Of a stretch of DNA of 64,000 nt, positions 40,083 through 52,675 are shown in pieces. The translations under genes and the position numbers were made by a program. The notes beneath the pieces are model-generated. The model had not been told where the DNA came from. It was given only the letters and a program-made list of their open reading frames with translations, and did not search any database. Each line of letters begins with the position of its first letter. The stretch's first letter is position 1. Source of the DNA: Paulinella micropora (taxonomy: Eukaryota; Cercozoa; Imbricatea; Euglyphida); NCBI GenBank assembly GCA_009731375.1, contig BJOX01000351.1, positions 433,262 to 497,261 on the forward strand. Reading direction: 5' to 3'.

Positions 40083-40653
40083 TGCATGCATGCATGCATA
40101 CATACATGCATGCATACATGTATACACGCATACACATACATACATACATACATACAAGTCTCATACATACATACATACATACATACGTACATACATACAT
40201 ACTTGCATGCATACATAAATACATACATAACATACATACATACGTTATACATACATACATACATACATACATATCTACATGTGTACGTTTAGTACAGCAT
40301 ATGTATGTATGTATGTATGTATGCATGCATGCATGCATGCATGTATGTATGTATGTATGTATGTATGTATGTATCATTATTATTATTATTCAGCCCAACC
40401 CTTACGGAGTTAAATTGTGATGCCAATCCAACTATGAATTTTGGTGGTATGCTGGGGAGGAGGATCGTTGAGGCCTCATAAAAGATCTTTAACTCTGCTA
40501 TGCTGGTTGGTAGCCCAGGACCCAGTTGAGTGTCAAATTGTTATGGATGGGGTTTTGAGACAGTTCTATCATACATACATACATACATGCATACATACAT
40601 ATACATACATACATACATCATACATACGCACATGCATAATAATAATAATTATC

Positions 40654-40716
<63 letters not shown>

Positions 40717-40735
40717 TAATAATAGGCTTCCTCAG
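40083..40735. repeat. Tetranucleotide and AAT microsatellites with a dispersed-repeat fragment
   Basis: (ATGC)n/(ATAC)n/(TATG)n at 40083-40375, a short ATT tail, a fragment (40384-40565) about 80 percent similar to the reverse complement of 48366-48536, (ATAC)n again, then (AAT)n at 40638-40720. The AAT run is the tail of the minus-strand LINE. Confidence 0.85.
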
Positions 40736-40736
40736 A

Positions 40737-43700
40737 CTATAGCATCAGATCCAGATCCTGGACATGTGCCTCCATTGGGTCACCGGGGTCAGCCGATCCC
40801 AACGCATTGTCAGAACACCAAACAGACATAGCAGCAACAGCAACAGCAGGGGCAGATGGGGGCTGTGAAGTGCATGAAGAGCTAGATGCGAGGGTGTTAG
40901 CTGAAGAGAAGAACTCCGAGACACTACGCTGCGCTCCCGAACCCCTCTCTCTAGCCAGGACGTCCACTCTGCGCGGACGGCCGCGCCGCGCAACATCAAC
41001 GTCACTTGGGGGAGAGGGTGGGACAGAAGCTGATGGAACCTCAGTGAGGTCAATCACCTCCTCGCCCCCATCCTCCACCCCAAGCTCCTCCCTTTTACCC
41101 TCCCTAGCAGACCAACACTCAGACACATATGATCCAAACAACACATCCAACTTTGGAGGGGGACGCAACGCTGTAACCCCTAACAACGCAGCAAGCCTAA
41201 AGTTACTGCGGAAGCGCGACTTCCCCTGAAAAAACTTACAAAACAATCGTGATTGATCCACAGGCGACATATCATCCCAACCCTGCCGCACAGAGCCCTC
41301 CCGCTCCCGCCCAAGCAACACATCCTCCACCACAACCTCACCGCCTACGACCTCACCACCCTCCTCACTCCCTCCATCCCCCTCAGCACCCCCCACAGCC
41401 ATGCCACCGAGCCTCTGCATACTCAGCAACAGCTGCTTACGTCTCCCCTCATGCATGGGGCAATCCCATAAGAAGTGCGCAAGGGACTCATTGACATCAT
41501 CATGACAACAGAAGCAGCGAGGGGACATGCCACTGACCAACTTGCTGCGGTACAACCGAAGGCGGTTGTTGCAGCTGAGCAACCTTCTCCGAAGCAGATT
41601 ATAATGCGCATCATCAAGGGCTACCCATCTTGGGAACTCCTTAGTTCCAAAGACTTGTCTTAGGATGACTCGCAGGCCATCAGTAAGATCGCTGCCTGCC
41701 TCTCGCTTGTCCCACATCAGTTGCTGCACCATCTTGACGTCCTGCTGAAGGGCCCACTTGTCCACAGTCGAACTCCAACCCTCGAGGTCCTTCTCTGAGC
41801 TATTTAGGAGCTCCTGAAGCCCTTGTTGTAGATCCATTGAGTCCCTGATAGCGCCTTCGGCCTCCGCAGTCCAGTCGGATTTGACTTGAGATGCGATGAC
41901 AGGAAATCGCTTCTCCGGTAGAACACGCAGCCGTCCATAGAACTTCAGTTGCGCCGCCCGCCGCAAACGCTCCGCACTCAAAGAGCGCGCCAGAAAGAGT
42001 GTAATCCACTTGCTTGTCTTAGGGCTGATGCCGAGAATCATCCTCATGGGGCGCAGCATTGCTGCCTCCAGCTTGGTGAGCTGCGATACGGGGGCACGCC
42101 AGACATCGAAGGCGTACTTCAGCTTGGCCCCCACAAGTTGATTCCAGCACATGAGACGATACCTAGCTTGTATCTCACCTGCACACCACAAAGAGTACCA
42201 ACCTGCGGTGGCGACTTCAGTGACACGCGTAGCCCGCAGGGCCTGCTCCTTCCACTTCAGGTCGTCGGTGATAACCACTCCCAGGTACTTGTACTGACTG
42301 GTGACACAAAGCTTCTGGCCGCGAAACCACACCACGGGCTCACCTCGCTCCCTGATACTTGGTCGTTTCGCCTTGCTCGACGTGTAAATGGGCATGATTT
42401 CCGTCTTGCCGGGCTTCAAGTTGACTTCCAGCCGGTAATCTTCCGCGAACTTGGCCACAACATTGACCATCTTCTGGAGCTCGGTGCGACTGTGAGCGAT
42501 GAGGGCCACGTCGTCCGCGTATAGAAGTGCCTTGATGTCGTTCAGCCGCTTCACATCCGTGATCTTGAGGGCACTCGCCAGCCGATCACACAGCTCATCC
42601 ATAAAGACGTTGAAGAGTGTGGGAGAGAGAGGGGACCCCTGTTGGACGCCTACACCCTCCAGTACTTCGGGGGTGAGTGCTCCATCAACTAGCACTTGCG
42701 ACGAAGTCTGCTCGTAGCACCTGCGTAGCGTGCGCCAGAACTTGCCCCTTACACCCAGCTTCCAGAGCCTCTCAAATAGGCCATCTCTCCAAACAGACGG
42801 GAAAGCCTTGCGTAGATCGACGAACAGGACATACGACTCCCGCTTCTGCTGCTGACGCCCCTTCAACCTCTGCCAAAGGGTAAAGACCTGATCCGTAGTG
42901 CGACGCCCCGGGCGGAAGCCTCCCTGCTCTGGACGTAGCTTATCCGGGCCATCCACGAAGAGCGTTAGACGAGTAGCTAATAAGGACAGATACAGCTTAC
43001 CAAGGCAACTAATAATCGAGATATCCCTCCAGTTGTCAGGATCCGTAGGATCCCCACCCTTGGGGATATTGACGATGATTCCCTTGCCCCAAGCTTTTGG
43101 AGTCCTCTCGGCTTCTCGAATCCAGTTGAAGTACTGCGTTAAGTAGCCATTGATGTAGGCGCCGCCATACTTGAGCATCTCGTTCTTCACTTTGTCCTCG
43201 CCACAAGCTTTGTGGTTATTCAGGGCACGTTGCCTTGCAAGGACCTCCTCTTGCGTGAACGGCTTGTCCAGCTCTTCGCAAGTGTCTTCACCTACTTCGT
43301 GCTCCTTCATAGCCCGGGCCACCTCATCTCTGAAGCGATCGTTCCAGTGGAACTGCCGCTTAGCTTCGGCTTCCTCCCACTCCAGCGAGCCTGCTTCTGC
43401 ACAGCACTCCACCACAACAGCCGCACTTGCCGGATTTTCCCGTGGCTTCACCGAATTTTTCCGAAATTCCTCCCACCGAGCGACCTTTTCCGGCAGCGTA
43501 CACGCCAGTGAGCCATCCTCCCTTTGCACCGGCGCGGAGACCTTCGTTCTGCGTGCCCCGCCAAGCCGCTTCGCGAGTAGCCAAAAGCGCTTTGAGGATT
43601 GCTCGCGTTGACATTTGACCGCTTCTTCCTGCACTTGCTTGAAGGAGGCGGACTTCTTGGCCCGAGTTGCCTTCCGAATTTGCTTGCGGAGCCGTAGCCA

Positions 43701-45848
43701 ATTCAGACGGGCTTCCGCATTCGATTCATCCCTCCTGTATGCTGCGTAGGCCTCCCGGCGCTGCTGAATGAGCTCCTTTAGCTCCCCGTCGAACCAATTG
43801 TTGGTGAAACGGGGTCGTATACATCTGGAGCCAAGGACCCGGTGCGCCGCCATTCGGAAGGACTGCGCCACTCGCTCGGTGACGTCATCTACCACCCGTT
43901 GGCTGTCGGCACCACCCGATAGGTCAAGCTCAGGCAGCTGATGCACTCCAAGCTTCTGTAGGCAATGCTGGAATACGTCATCGAACTTGTCGCGTAGATA
44001 ATCCAGCGCTTGCTTCGCAGCGTGATCATTACCCGAGACACCAGCACCAATAAGCTTATCAACACGAAAGGACCTGTAAGGTTTCGCAGCCCGCTTTGGC
44101 CGGCGCTGGCCGCTCCACGTCAGTTCGGCCCATACTGCCTTGTGGTCCGTATCAAGATCATCTTCGCATACTCCGAACTTTGCTCCAGATGCCAAGCCAG
44201 GCGACGCGCAGATGTAATCGAGGAGGTGCTTGCCTGTGCCCATGCCGCGCTGCTCACGCCGGGACCACCAGTAGGACCCTTCCACTGGGCACGAGAAGCC
44301 GCTCAGATTTCGCAGGCCCGTAGCGACGAGGACAGCCGCGAGTCTCTTGCCGTTCTCCGAACGTACCGGTGCTCCCTTATCATCGACCTCCCCGTGCTGA
44401 CCGACGATGCCCTCCTCTTTTCGGCTGCATGCCGGCCCGAGCTTCGCGTTGGCATCCGCCACCGTGACCACAAGACCTTTGGCTCCAAAAAAAGCTATAG
44501 CTGCCTGCCAGGCCGCATACGCCTCTGACGACTCTTCTTCCTGCGTTTCCTGGGGAAAGTAGCCGTTGCCCACATAGATATCCTGAGCGCCGGTAACACC
44601 CGAGGCGATACGCAGCCACACTTGCTGCCGGTGGTCGACGGGGGCTGACACCAGGTTGCAATACGGACCAAGGAAGTTAGCCACCGCGAATAGAACCCCA
44701 CCCTTGCAGCGATTTTTCTCGCTGACCTCCGCAGGTTTTCCAAAAATCCGGAATCCATCCAGGCTGCATTTGGAAAGTTGCTTCTTGCCCATGCGGTGCT
44801 CCTGAGCCCCGATGACTAGCCAGCCCTCGTGCTTGTAGAATGATGCCCATTCCGCCGTGCCTACGTTGTCGTATCCCGTTTTACCCTGCCAGTTGTGACT
44901 CGCGACGAGTAGCTTGAAGCCGGTATCGAACTGCTTGGAGCGGTGCTTCTTGGCTCGTTTCCGGACCCGACGGCCGCGCTTGGCTTCCGCCCTCGTGCTG
45001 CCCCCCTCTGCAGGTGCTTGCGCAGGTTGGTCCCCCACTGCACTGGCCGCCGAATGCAGGGGCACCACATGCACATCAGCACACTCAGACACACACTTAG
45101 GTGCATCGGCAGCCAATTCCGAAGACACCACCTGCACATCATCGACACATTCTTCATGCAGAGGCAAGACGCGATATCCCGTCGCAGCTTCCTCCTTCCG
45201 GACCGCCGCTTCCCCACGCAGATGGATGCGAATAAGCCTTCGGACACGTTCCCTGTCCCTGAACCTGCGCCCAAGGGCCACATTGACCCCTCTGCCGAAG
45301 AATTTGAGATGTTTGAGTTGCTGCAACGCCGTCTGCCTGCTGTCATCGTCCTCGTAGACCAGCTCCAGGTGACGAGACATTCGCTGGCCTTGCCACTCCA
45401 TTACCGGGACCACCAGACCAAGACCGCTCATTTTGGAGGCGATCTCCTGTAGATTGGCGCGTTCTGAGAGCCCCCAGACAATCAGATTACGCCCGTCCTT
45501 GTCGTACCGATCTACCCGCCGGTACCGTCGAGGCGGCGGTGCCATCTGCCATATAGCGCCGCTCGCCTTATGTTGAAGCGCCGACCCGTGTGCCAGGTTT
45601 GGGGAGGAAGGATGAGGCGCAGCTAAGATAGCCTCTCCACGTGGTTCAGGAATTCCGTCATATACGCGAGCCCTCATCCTCCCATCCTGGGACATCGGGC
45701 CAGAGCCCGTCGAAGAGGCATTCCCACGGGGATTGTCCAGGTCTTCGGCGATTCTACCTTGTCCCATAAGGGCCACAGTGGTAGCTCCGTGCTTCGCGTA
45801 TTTGTAATCCATTGAGAGTAGTAGACGGCCAATGTCGCTGGCCATCAC
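40737..45848 (-). CDS. LINE (non-LTR retrotransposon) polyprotein, 1703 codons
   Basis: A single uninterrupted frame. Residues ~1-310 form a basic N-terminal region with an RNA-binding-like part (GRNLIVWGLSERANLQEIAS). From ~314 an APE-type endonuclease (LVASHNWQGKTGYDN, then DLDTDHKAVWAEL near 566). Reverse transcriptase ~900-1200 with LRPEQGGFRPGRRTTDQV, FVDLRKAFPSV, GVQQGSPLSPTLF and LLYADDVAL near 1110. A CCHC-like knuckle (CFCCHDDVNESLAHFLWDC) near 1450 and a low-complexity tail follow. The stop is followed within about 20 bp by an (ATT)n tail. Its GC content is far higher than that of the viral elements. The open frame suggests a recent insertion. All antisense frames here are shadows. 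Confidence 0.93.
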   Translation of the reverse strand: MMASDIGRLLLSMDYKYAKHGATTVALMGQGRIAEDLDNPRGNASSTGSGPMSQDGRMRARVYDGIPEPRGEAILAAPHPSSPNLAHGSALQHKASGAIWQMAPPPRRYRRVDRYDKDGRNLIVWGLSERANLQEIASKMSGLGLVVPVMEWQGQRMSRHLELVYEDDDSRQTALQQLKHLKFFGRGVNVALGRRFRDRERVRRLIRIHLRGEAAVRKEEAATGYRVLPLHEECVDDVQVVSSELAADAPKCVSECADVHVVPLHSAASAVGDQPAQAPAEGGSTRAEAKRGRRVRKRAKKHRSKQFDTGFKLLVASHNWQGKTGYDNVGTAEWASFYKHEGWLVIGAQEHRMGKKQLSKCSLDGFRIFGKPAEVSEKNRCKGGVLFAVANFLGPYCNLVSAPVDHRQQVWLRIASGVTGAQDIYVGNGYFPQETQEEESSEAYAAWQAAIAFFGAKGLVVTVADANAKLGPACSRKEEGIVGQHGEVDDKGAPVRSENGKRLAAVLVATGLRNLSGFSCPVEGSYWWSRREQRGMGTGKHLLDYICASPGLASGAKFGVCEDDLDTDHKAVWAELTWSGQRRPKRAAKPYRSFRVDKLIGAGVSGNDHAAKQALDYLRDKFDDVFQHCLQKLGVHQLPELDLSGGADSQRVVDDVTERVAQSFRMAAHRVLGSRCIRPRFTNNWFDGELKELIQQRREAYAAYRRDESNAEARLNWLRLRKQIRKATRAKKSASFKQVQEEAVKCQREQSSKRFWLLAKRLGGARRTKVSAPVQREDGSLACTLPEKVARWEEFRKNSVKPRENPASAAVVVECCAEAGSLEWEEAEAKRQFHWNDRFRDEVARAMKEHEVGEDTCEELDKPFTQEEVLARQRALNNHKACGEDKVKNEMLKYGGAYINGYLTQYFNWIREAERTPKAWGKGIIVNIPKGGDPTDPDNWRDISIISCLGKLYLSLLATRLTLFVDGPDKLRPEQGGFRPGRRTTDQVFTLWQRLKGRQQQKRESYVLFVDLRKAFPSVWRDGLFERLWKLGVRGKFWRTLRRCYEQTSSQVLVDGALTPEVLEGVGVQQGSPLSPTLFNVFMDELCDRLASALKITDVKRLNDIKALLYADDVALIAHSRTELQKMVNVVAKFAEDYRLEVNLKPGKTEIMPIYTSSKAKRPSIRERGEPVVWFRGQKLCVTSQYKYLGVVITDDLKWKEQALRATRVTEVATAGWYSLWCAGEIQARYRLMCWNQLVGAKLKYAFDVWRAPVSQLTKLEAAMLRPMRMILGISPKTSKWITLFLARSLSAERLRRAAQLKFYGRLRVLPEKRFPVIASQVKSDWTAEAEGAIRDSMDLQQGLQELLNSSEKDLEGWSSTVDKWALQQDVKMVQQLMWDKREAGSDLTDGLRVILRQVFGTKEFPRWVALDDAHYNLLRRRLLSCNNRLRLYRSKLVSGMSPRCFCCHDDVNESLAHFLWDCPMHEGRRKQLLLSMQRLGGMAVGGAEGDGGSEEGGEVVGGEVVVEDVLLGREREGSVRQGWDDMSPVDQSRLFCKFFQGKSRFRSNFRLAALLGVTALRPPPKLDVLFGSYVSECWSAREGKREELGVEDGGEEVIDLTEVPSASVPPSPPSDVDVARRGRPRRVDVLARERGSGAQRSVSEFFSSANTLASSSSCTSQPPSAPAVAVAAMSVWCSDNALGSADPGDPMEAHVQDLDLML

Positions 45849-46390
45849 CGCCGCGCCTCTTTACGCCGAGGAAAGCGCCCGTCCATGCAAATAGCATCGG
45901 CGGTATCTGCAACACACACTACACGCATTTCCGCCGGTGTCACTGGACGCTGCCGCGTCGCTTCGTGCCCTTCGGCGCCCGCCAGCACCCCCAGCGTCGC
46001 CAGAACCTGCCTCACGCACTACACACACTCTCCATCGCATCGCCAACGCCTCTACTCTCATGCCTTATGGACTTTCAGCTGCTCCTAACAATACACATCA
46101 TGAGGTACGGGTGTCCCCGAGTGGAGCCAGATCGGACGGCGTGCCGCTGAAACTCCTTCCCCCACGTGGGTATAGAAGGCGCGAACCTAGCGGTACCTAT
46201 AGGGTCTTACAGACAAGTATAGTAATCCCAGCCGAAGCTGCTCAGTTAGAAATGCAACGGTGGAGGGTGTGAATGCATGGGGCAAGGCACGGCAACGCAG
46301 CAAGGCACTGGCAAGGCATTGGGACCGACTGAAGCCCCTCTCCAACGTGCGCTCATCATGTGTTCCAGTTAGGCAACCCCGAAGAAGCGA
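45849..46390. other. Likely LINE 5' region and unique flank
   Basis: GC-rich sequence upstream of the LINE start. It probably includes its 5' untranslated region. No separate gene is supported, and the several short frames overlap without family resemblance. Confidence 0.4.
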
Positions 46391-46836
46391 AGATAGGGAG
46401 GAGACAAAACCCAGATAGGATGAAGATAGGATTAACATGAAGCCGAAATGGAGCCGAGTTGGAACAGGTCAACTCAGCCCCATCTCGGCTCAATGTGAAT
46501 CCTATCTTCAACCCATCTCGGTACTGTTTCCTCCGAATGCTCACCTCAACAAGATCACCAAACCGGAACTGGAAGCCCCCAGGCATTTACTCGGCAGGAA
46601 ATTCGGCGAAAATGGGCTAACCAGGAAACCAGACCCAAACCAACAGCCAAGAAAAACGAGCCAACCAACAATCCAACAGACAACCCCACAACCTGCCTGG
46701 CCGAACCCCTACCGAGTAAATGCCCAGTTGAGAGTTGCGCATATCCCGGTGACCGCCCTCCCCAAGCGGTCACCTTCGTGGGGAGAGGCCCAACCACCTC
46801 CTCTTCCCATGGAGTGCCATCTTGTGCACCCCTCCA

Positions 46837-46914
<78 letters not shown>

Positions 46915-46937
46915 TAATAATAATAATAACAATAATA
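46391..46937. repeat. Dispersed repeat ending in (AAT)n
   Basis: GC-rich sequence with internal GAGCCGA-type repeats passes into (AAT)n at about 46840-46937. It looks like the 3' part of a retroposed element abutting, tail to tail, the LINE remnant that follows. Confidence 0.5.
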
Positions 46938-47003
46938 ATAGTGCTTCTCTGTCAATGGCTGATGCATTTCTGCACATGCGCCTCCATCGTCTCACCCGTG
47001 AGG
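46938..47003 (-). mobile_element. LINE 3'-end remnant at gap edge
   Basis: On the minus strand it encodes the last residues METMEAHVQ-like of a LINE, matching PMEAHVQ at the end of the intact LINE. It is followed by a stop and the (ATT)n tail. The rest is in the N gap. Confidence 0.7.
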
Positions 47004-47964
47004 NNNNNNNNNNNNNNNNNNNNNNNNNNNNNNNNNNNNNNNNNNNNNNNNNNNNNNNNNNNNNNNNNNNNNNNNNNNNNNNNNNNNNNNNNNNNNNNNN
47101 NNNNNNNNNNNNNNNNNNNNNNNNNNNNNNNNNNNNNNNNNNNNNNNNNNNNNNNNNNNNNNNNNNNNNNNNNNNNNNNNNNNNNNNNNNNNNNNNNNNN
47201 NNNNNNNNNNNNNNNNNNNNNNNNNNNNNNNNNNNNNNNNNNNNNNNNNNNNNNNNNNNNNNNNNNNNNNNNNNNNNNNNNNNNNNNNNNNNNNNNNNNN
47301 NNNNNNNNNNNNNNNNNNNNNNNNNNNNNNNNNNNNNNNNNNNNNNNNNNNNNNNNNNNNNNNNNNNNNNNNNNNNNNNNNNNNNNNNNNNNNNNNNNNN
47401 NNNNNNNNNNNNNNNNNNNNNNNNNNNNNNNNNNNNNNNNNNNNNNNNNNNNNNNNNNNNNNNNNNNNNNNNNNNNNNNNNNNNNNNNNNNNNNNNNNNN
47501 NNNNNNNNNNNNNNNNNNNNNNNNNNNNNNNNNNNNNNNNNNNNNNNNNNNNNNNNNNNNNNNNNNNNNNNNNNNNNNNNNNNNNNNNNNNNNNNNNNNN
47601 NNNNNNNNNNNNNNNNNNNNNNNNNNNNNNNNNNNNNNNNNNNNNNNNNNNNNNNNNNNNNNNNNNNNNNNNNNNNNNNNNNNNNNNNNNNNNNNNNNNN
47701 NNNNNNNNNNNNNNNNNNNNNNNNNNNNNNNNNNNNNNNNNNNNNNNNNNNNNNNNNNNNNNNNNNNNNNNNNNNNNNNNNNNNNNNNNNNNNNNNNNNN
47801 NNNNNNNNNNNNNNNNNNNNNNNNNNNNNNNNNNNNNNNNNNNNNNNNNNNNNNNNNNNNNNNNNNNNNNNNNNNNNNNNNNNNNNNNNNNNNNNNNNNN
47901 NNNNNNNNNNNNNNNNNNNNNNNNNNNNNNNNNNNNNNNNNNNNNNNNNNNNNNNNNNNNNNNN
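47004..47964. other. Assembly gap (N)
   Basis: 961 undetermined bases, probably an unresolved repeat copy given the LINE end on its left. Confidence 0.98.
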
Positions 47965-48009
<45 letters not shown>

Positions 48010-48080
48010 CATGATCATAATCATGATCATAATCATGATAAGAATCATGATCATGGTAATAATCATGATCAAGATAATAC

Positions 48081-48130
<50 letters not shown>

Positions 48131-48533
48131 TATCTGAGGCGTACTGATGCAGCTAATGGCATATCCTCAACGGACATAAGCCTCCAATACCCTTGTTCGA
48201 GGTCCTCCACCCCCCCGTGTCAGTCTCTCGCCTGATGATCGGGGCCACCGATGGAGCTCCTGAGGGCAAGACTGCACTAAGCCGAGGTTATTCCGCAGTC
48301 CCAGCAACCTCTTGCAAGACGTCACCGAATGTGCAAGTGCATACACCAAGCGCGGTTGCTAGAGCTGCCTCGAAACCCCACCCATAACAATCTGGTGTCT
48401 GCTGGGTCCTGGGCTATCAACCAGCATATGCGGAGTTTAAGATCTTTTACGCGCGCAACGACCCTCCTCCCCAGCATCTACCACCAAAGGGTTATGAGTT
48501 GGCGTCACAGTTTAATGCCTTGAGGCCATCGGG

Positions 48534-48536
<3 letters not shown>
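47965..48536. repeat. (AAT)n/(ATCATG)n run and dispersed repeat with AAT tail
   Basis: AAT and ATCATGAT repeats to 48130, then a GC-rich non-coding repeat (48131-48536) ending in (AAT)n. Its 3' half resembles, in reverse, 40384-40565. This suggests a SINE-like or truncated LINE family sharing the AAT tail. Confidence 0.6.
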
Positions 48537-48615
<79 letters not shown>

Positions 48616-48703
48616 AATAGTGCTTCTCTGTCAATGGCTGATGCATTTCTGCACATGCGCCTCCATCGTCTCACCCGTGAGGGGAGTACGAAGAATTGAC
48701 GAT
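48537..48703 (-). mobile_element. Second LINE 3'-end remnant with (ATT)n tail
   Basis: 48616-48682 repeats 46938-47003 almost exactly and extends 20 bases further (LRTPLTGETMEAHVQ in part). It is cut by the next gap. The AAT run 48537-48612 is its tail. Confidence 0.7.
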
Positions 48704-49598
48704 NNNNNNNNNNNNNNNNNNNNNNNNNNNNNNNNNNNNNNNNNNNNNNNNNNNNNNNNNNNNNNNNNNNNNNNNNNNNNNNNNNNNNNNNNNNNNNNNN
48801 NNNNNNNNNNNNNNNNNNNNNNNNNNNNNNNNNNNNNNNNNNNNNNNNNNNNNNNNNNNNNNNNNNNNNNNNNNNNNNNNNNNNNNNNNNNNNNNNNNNN
48901 NNNNNNNNNNNNNNNNNNNNNNNNNNNNNNNNNNNNNNNNNNNNNNNNNNNNNNNNNNNNNNNNNNNNNNNNNNNNNNNNNNNNNNNNNNNNNNNNNNNN
49001 NNNNNNNNNNNNNNNNNNNNNNNNNNNNNNNNNNNNNNNNNNNNNNNNNNNNNNNNNNNNNNNNNNNNNNNNNNNNNNNNNNNNNNNNNNNNNNNNNNNN
49101 NNNNNNNNNNNNNNNNNNNNNNNNNNNNNNNNNNNNNNNNNNNNNNNNNNNNNNNNNNNNNNNNNNNNNNNNNNNNNNNNNNNNNNNNNNNNNNNNNNNN
49201 NNNNNNNNNNNNNNNNNNNNNNNNNNNNNNNNNNNNNNNNNNNNNNNNNNNNNNNNNNNNNNNNNNNNNNNNNNNNNNNNNNNNNNNNNNNNNNNNNNNN
49301 NNNNNNNNNNNNNNNNNNNNNNNNNNNNNNNNNNNNNNNNNNNNNNNNNNNNNNNNNNNNNNNNNNNNNNNNNNNNNNNNNNNNNNNNNNNNNNNNNNNN
49401 NNNNNNNNNNNNNNNNNNNNNNNNNNNNNNNNNNNNNNNNNNNNNNNNNNNNNNNNNNNNNNNNNNNNNNNNNNNNNNNNNNNNNNNNNNNNNNNNNNNN
49501 NNNNNNNNNNNNNNNNNNNNNNNNNNNNNNNNNNNNNNNNNNNNNNNNNNNNNNNNNNNNNNNNNNNNNNNNNNNNNNNNNNNNNNNNNNNNNNNNNN
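48704..49598. other. Assembly gap (N)
   Basis: 895 undetermined bases beside the LINE remnant. Confidence 0.98.
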
Positions 49599-50436
<838 letters not shown>

Positions 50437-50882
50437 AGAGAGAGAGAGATAACAACAAAACATAACATAACATAATATAGCATAACATAACATAACATAA
50501 CAAACATAACATACATACATACATATGTATGTCATACATACATACATACATATGTGACACTGTATTTAAATTTTTTTTTGGTGTGTACATGTATTTAACT
50601 ATGTGTTTAAGCACATGTTTTTGAGTGCACATGTGTATATGTTTGTGCGTATATGTTCTTTAATTTGTGAGAAAAGGTTACCAAAGAAAAGTGAAGAGAA
50701 AGCAAATTACCACAAAGTACAGAGTGCAAATATTTCAGTTAAAAGCGAAGTTTGGTTGAACAGACACACTATGCCTAACCAATTTATTACTTACTTGATG
50801 TCATGATGTGTCCAGCAGATAATTGAAGCGATGGCAGTAACAAGGTCTATGGTGGAAATTTTGTGGGTTTTGAGTTGAAGTT
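50437..50882. repeat. Duplicated ~450-bp host segment, copy 2
   Basis: Near-identical to 86-534, ending at the same GAGTTGAAGTTC. What follows differs from copy 1. Confidence 0.85.
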
Positions 50883-51122
50883 CTCTGTTAAGCAAGAGCG
50901 ACCACAACATGGCGCTGGCGGCTTTGGCAGCCTTTCGTGTAGGACAACACGACGTCCTTACCAAGTTCGTGGTCTGTTATCTTTTTTTTTTTTTTTTTTT
51001 TTACTTTTCGCTTGAACCTCCTTTCTTTCACTTCTTGTTTGTGTTCATATCGATCATGGGTTATCTGCTCTGAATAGGCCAATTATGAAGGCAAATCGCT
51101 CGATTTTTCTTTTTTGTCAAGC
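50883..51122. other. Unique sequence, no gene seen
   Basis: Single-copy sequence with a T-run at 50984-51001. No family is recognised. Confidence 0.4.
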
Positions 51123-51170
51123 CAGAATCTTGGAGCTTTTGGTGCTTCGGCAGTCGCCAAGGGACTGCAG
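51123..51170 (+). pseudogene. Sense LRR remnant
   Basis: Encodes QNLGAFGASAVAKGLQ, the second half of a 28-residue ribonuclease-inhibitor/NLRC-type LRR, ending at a possible CAG|GT donor. The first half is not recognisable. It suggests that the LRR array once extended further left. Confidence 0.5.
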
Positions 51171-51891
51171 GTCACACAGACTATACTTATACATGCATAA
51201 AGACATCACTACTTCAGTTCAGGACTACAACTATTATGAGACAACAGTCTAAAATATTAAATATTTATGAATGTTGGGTGTTTGGATACTGGAGATCTTA
51301 CAGGTGAATCTCTGTGTATGTGTGTGTCTATCTCTCTCTCTCCTCTATCTCTCTCTCCTCTCAAAAAAAAAATTCCTCCCTCTCTCACTCTCCCCCCCCC
51401 CCCCCCCCCNNNNNNNNNNNNNNNNNNNNNNNNNNNNNNNNNNNNNNNNNNNNNNNNNNNNNNNNNNNNNNNNNNNNNNNNNNNNNNNNNNNNNNNNNNN
51501 NNNNNNNNNNNNNNNNNNNNNNNNNNNNNNNNNNNNNNNNNNNNNNNNNNNNNNNNNNNNNNNNNNNNNNNNNNNNNNNNNNNNNNNNNNNNNNNNNNNN
51601 NNNNNNNNCCCCCCCCCCCCTCTCTCTCTCTCTATTTGCTCTCTCTCTCTCTCTCTCTCTGTGTCACACACACATCATCCACCTACCCAAAATGTTAGCA
51701 ACAAACATGCATATACGTATACACGTGTACACATGTACATATTACACATTTACATGTGCTCATAGACACTTTTCATACACAGCATGCCAACTCACATATG
51801 CATCATTTTAATCCTACCAGCTGTATATTGTATTTCTTTCTCTGTCTTCTCTTTCTCTCCTCCCCCTCCCTCTCTCTCTCTCTATCTCTCA

Positions 51892-51960
<69 letters not shown>
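51171..51960. repeat. Simple repeats and assembly gap
   Basis: (TC)n and poly-C around an N gap (51410-51608), then (TC)n to 51960. No gene is present. Confidence 0.9.
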
Positions 51961-52030
51961 GGAAGCAGCGCCTTCAGCACCAATTTGTTCTGCCAATCGA
52001 GCTTGACAAAAGTGTTTTCAGTGTTGTCAT
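51961..52030 (-). pseudogene. Antisense LRR exon remnant
   Basis: On the minus strand NTFVKLDWQNK is followed, one base out of frame, by IGAEGAAS, a clear LRR pattern. The 3' end has been replaced by the adjacent (TC)n repeat. It is the furthest downstream member of the antisense exon series. Confidence 0.6.
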
Positions 52031-52186
52031 ATAAGCATATGCTCTCTCTCTCTCTCGCTCGCTCTAATACACACACACACACACGTACATACTTTATTAC
52101 ATACACATACACACACACAATCACACAAACACACACGCACACACACACACACACACACTCGCTGTCTCTCACACACACATACACAC

Positions 52187-52214
52187 AAGTGCTACCGCGC
52201 GTGCGGTAGCACTT
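52187..52214. repeat. Intron palindrome HP1
   Basis: AAGTGCTACCGCGC paired with GTGCGGTAGCACTT, one mismatch, no loop. It ends 31 nt before sense exon 1. Confidence 0.9.
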
Positions 52215-52245
52215 TTGCAATTATGTTTTGTTTGTGTGAGTGCAG

Positions 52246-52613
52246 GTGAACAAGATGCTGCAAACTTTGTCGCTTGGTGACAATAACATTGGTGCTGATG
52301 GAGCTAAGGAAATCGCAGCAGCACTGAAGGTACCTGAAGAGCTAGGCCAATCGCCTTGGCGCCTTCAATCCCAATATCGTTTGCTTGCAAGTCAATGCTG
52401 CGAATACTACTGTTTACCTACATGCAGTCAAAACATACCAGTGGAAAGTGCTACCCGCACGCGGTAGCACTTGTGTGTGCATGTGTGTGTGTGAGAGAGA
52501 GAGAGTGTGTGTGTGTGATTGTGTATGTATGTGTATGTATGTGTGTGTGTGTGTTCGAGCGAGCGAACGAGCGAGCGAGCGAGAGAGAGAGAGAGAGAGA
52601 GAGAGAGCATGAA

Positions 52614-52675
<62 letters not shown>

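Noticed and set aside
40130-40380. Repeat array that might be read as CRISPR
   Set aside because: The units are 4-bp microsatellites (ATAC/ATGC) without spacers.
41253-45452. Plus-strand open frames opposite the LINE ORF
   Set aside because: They are GC-rich antisense shadows of a clear polyprotein, with no domain resemblance.
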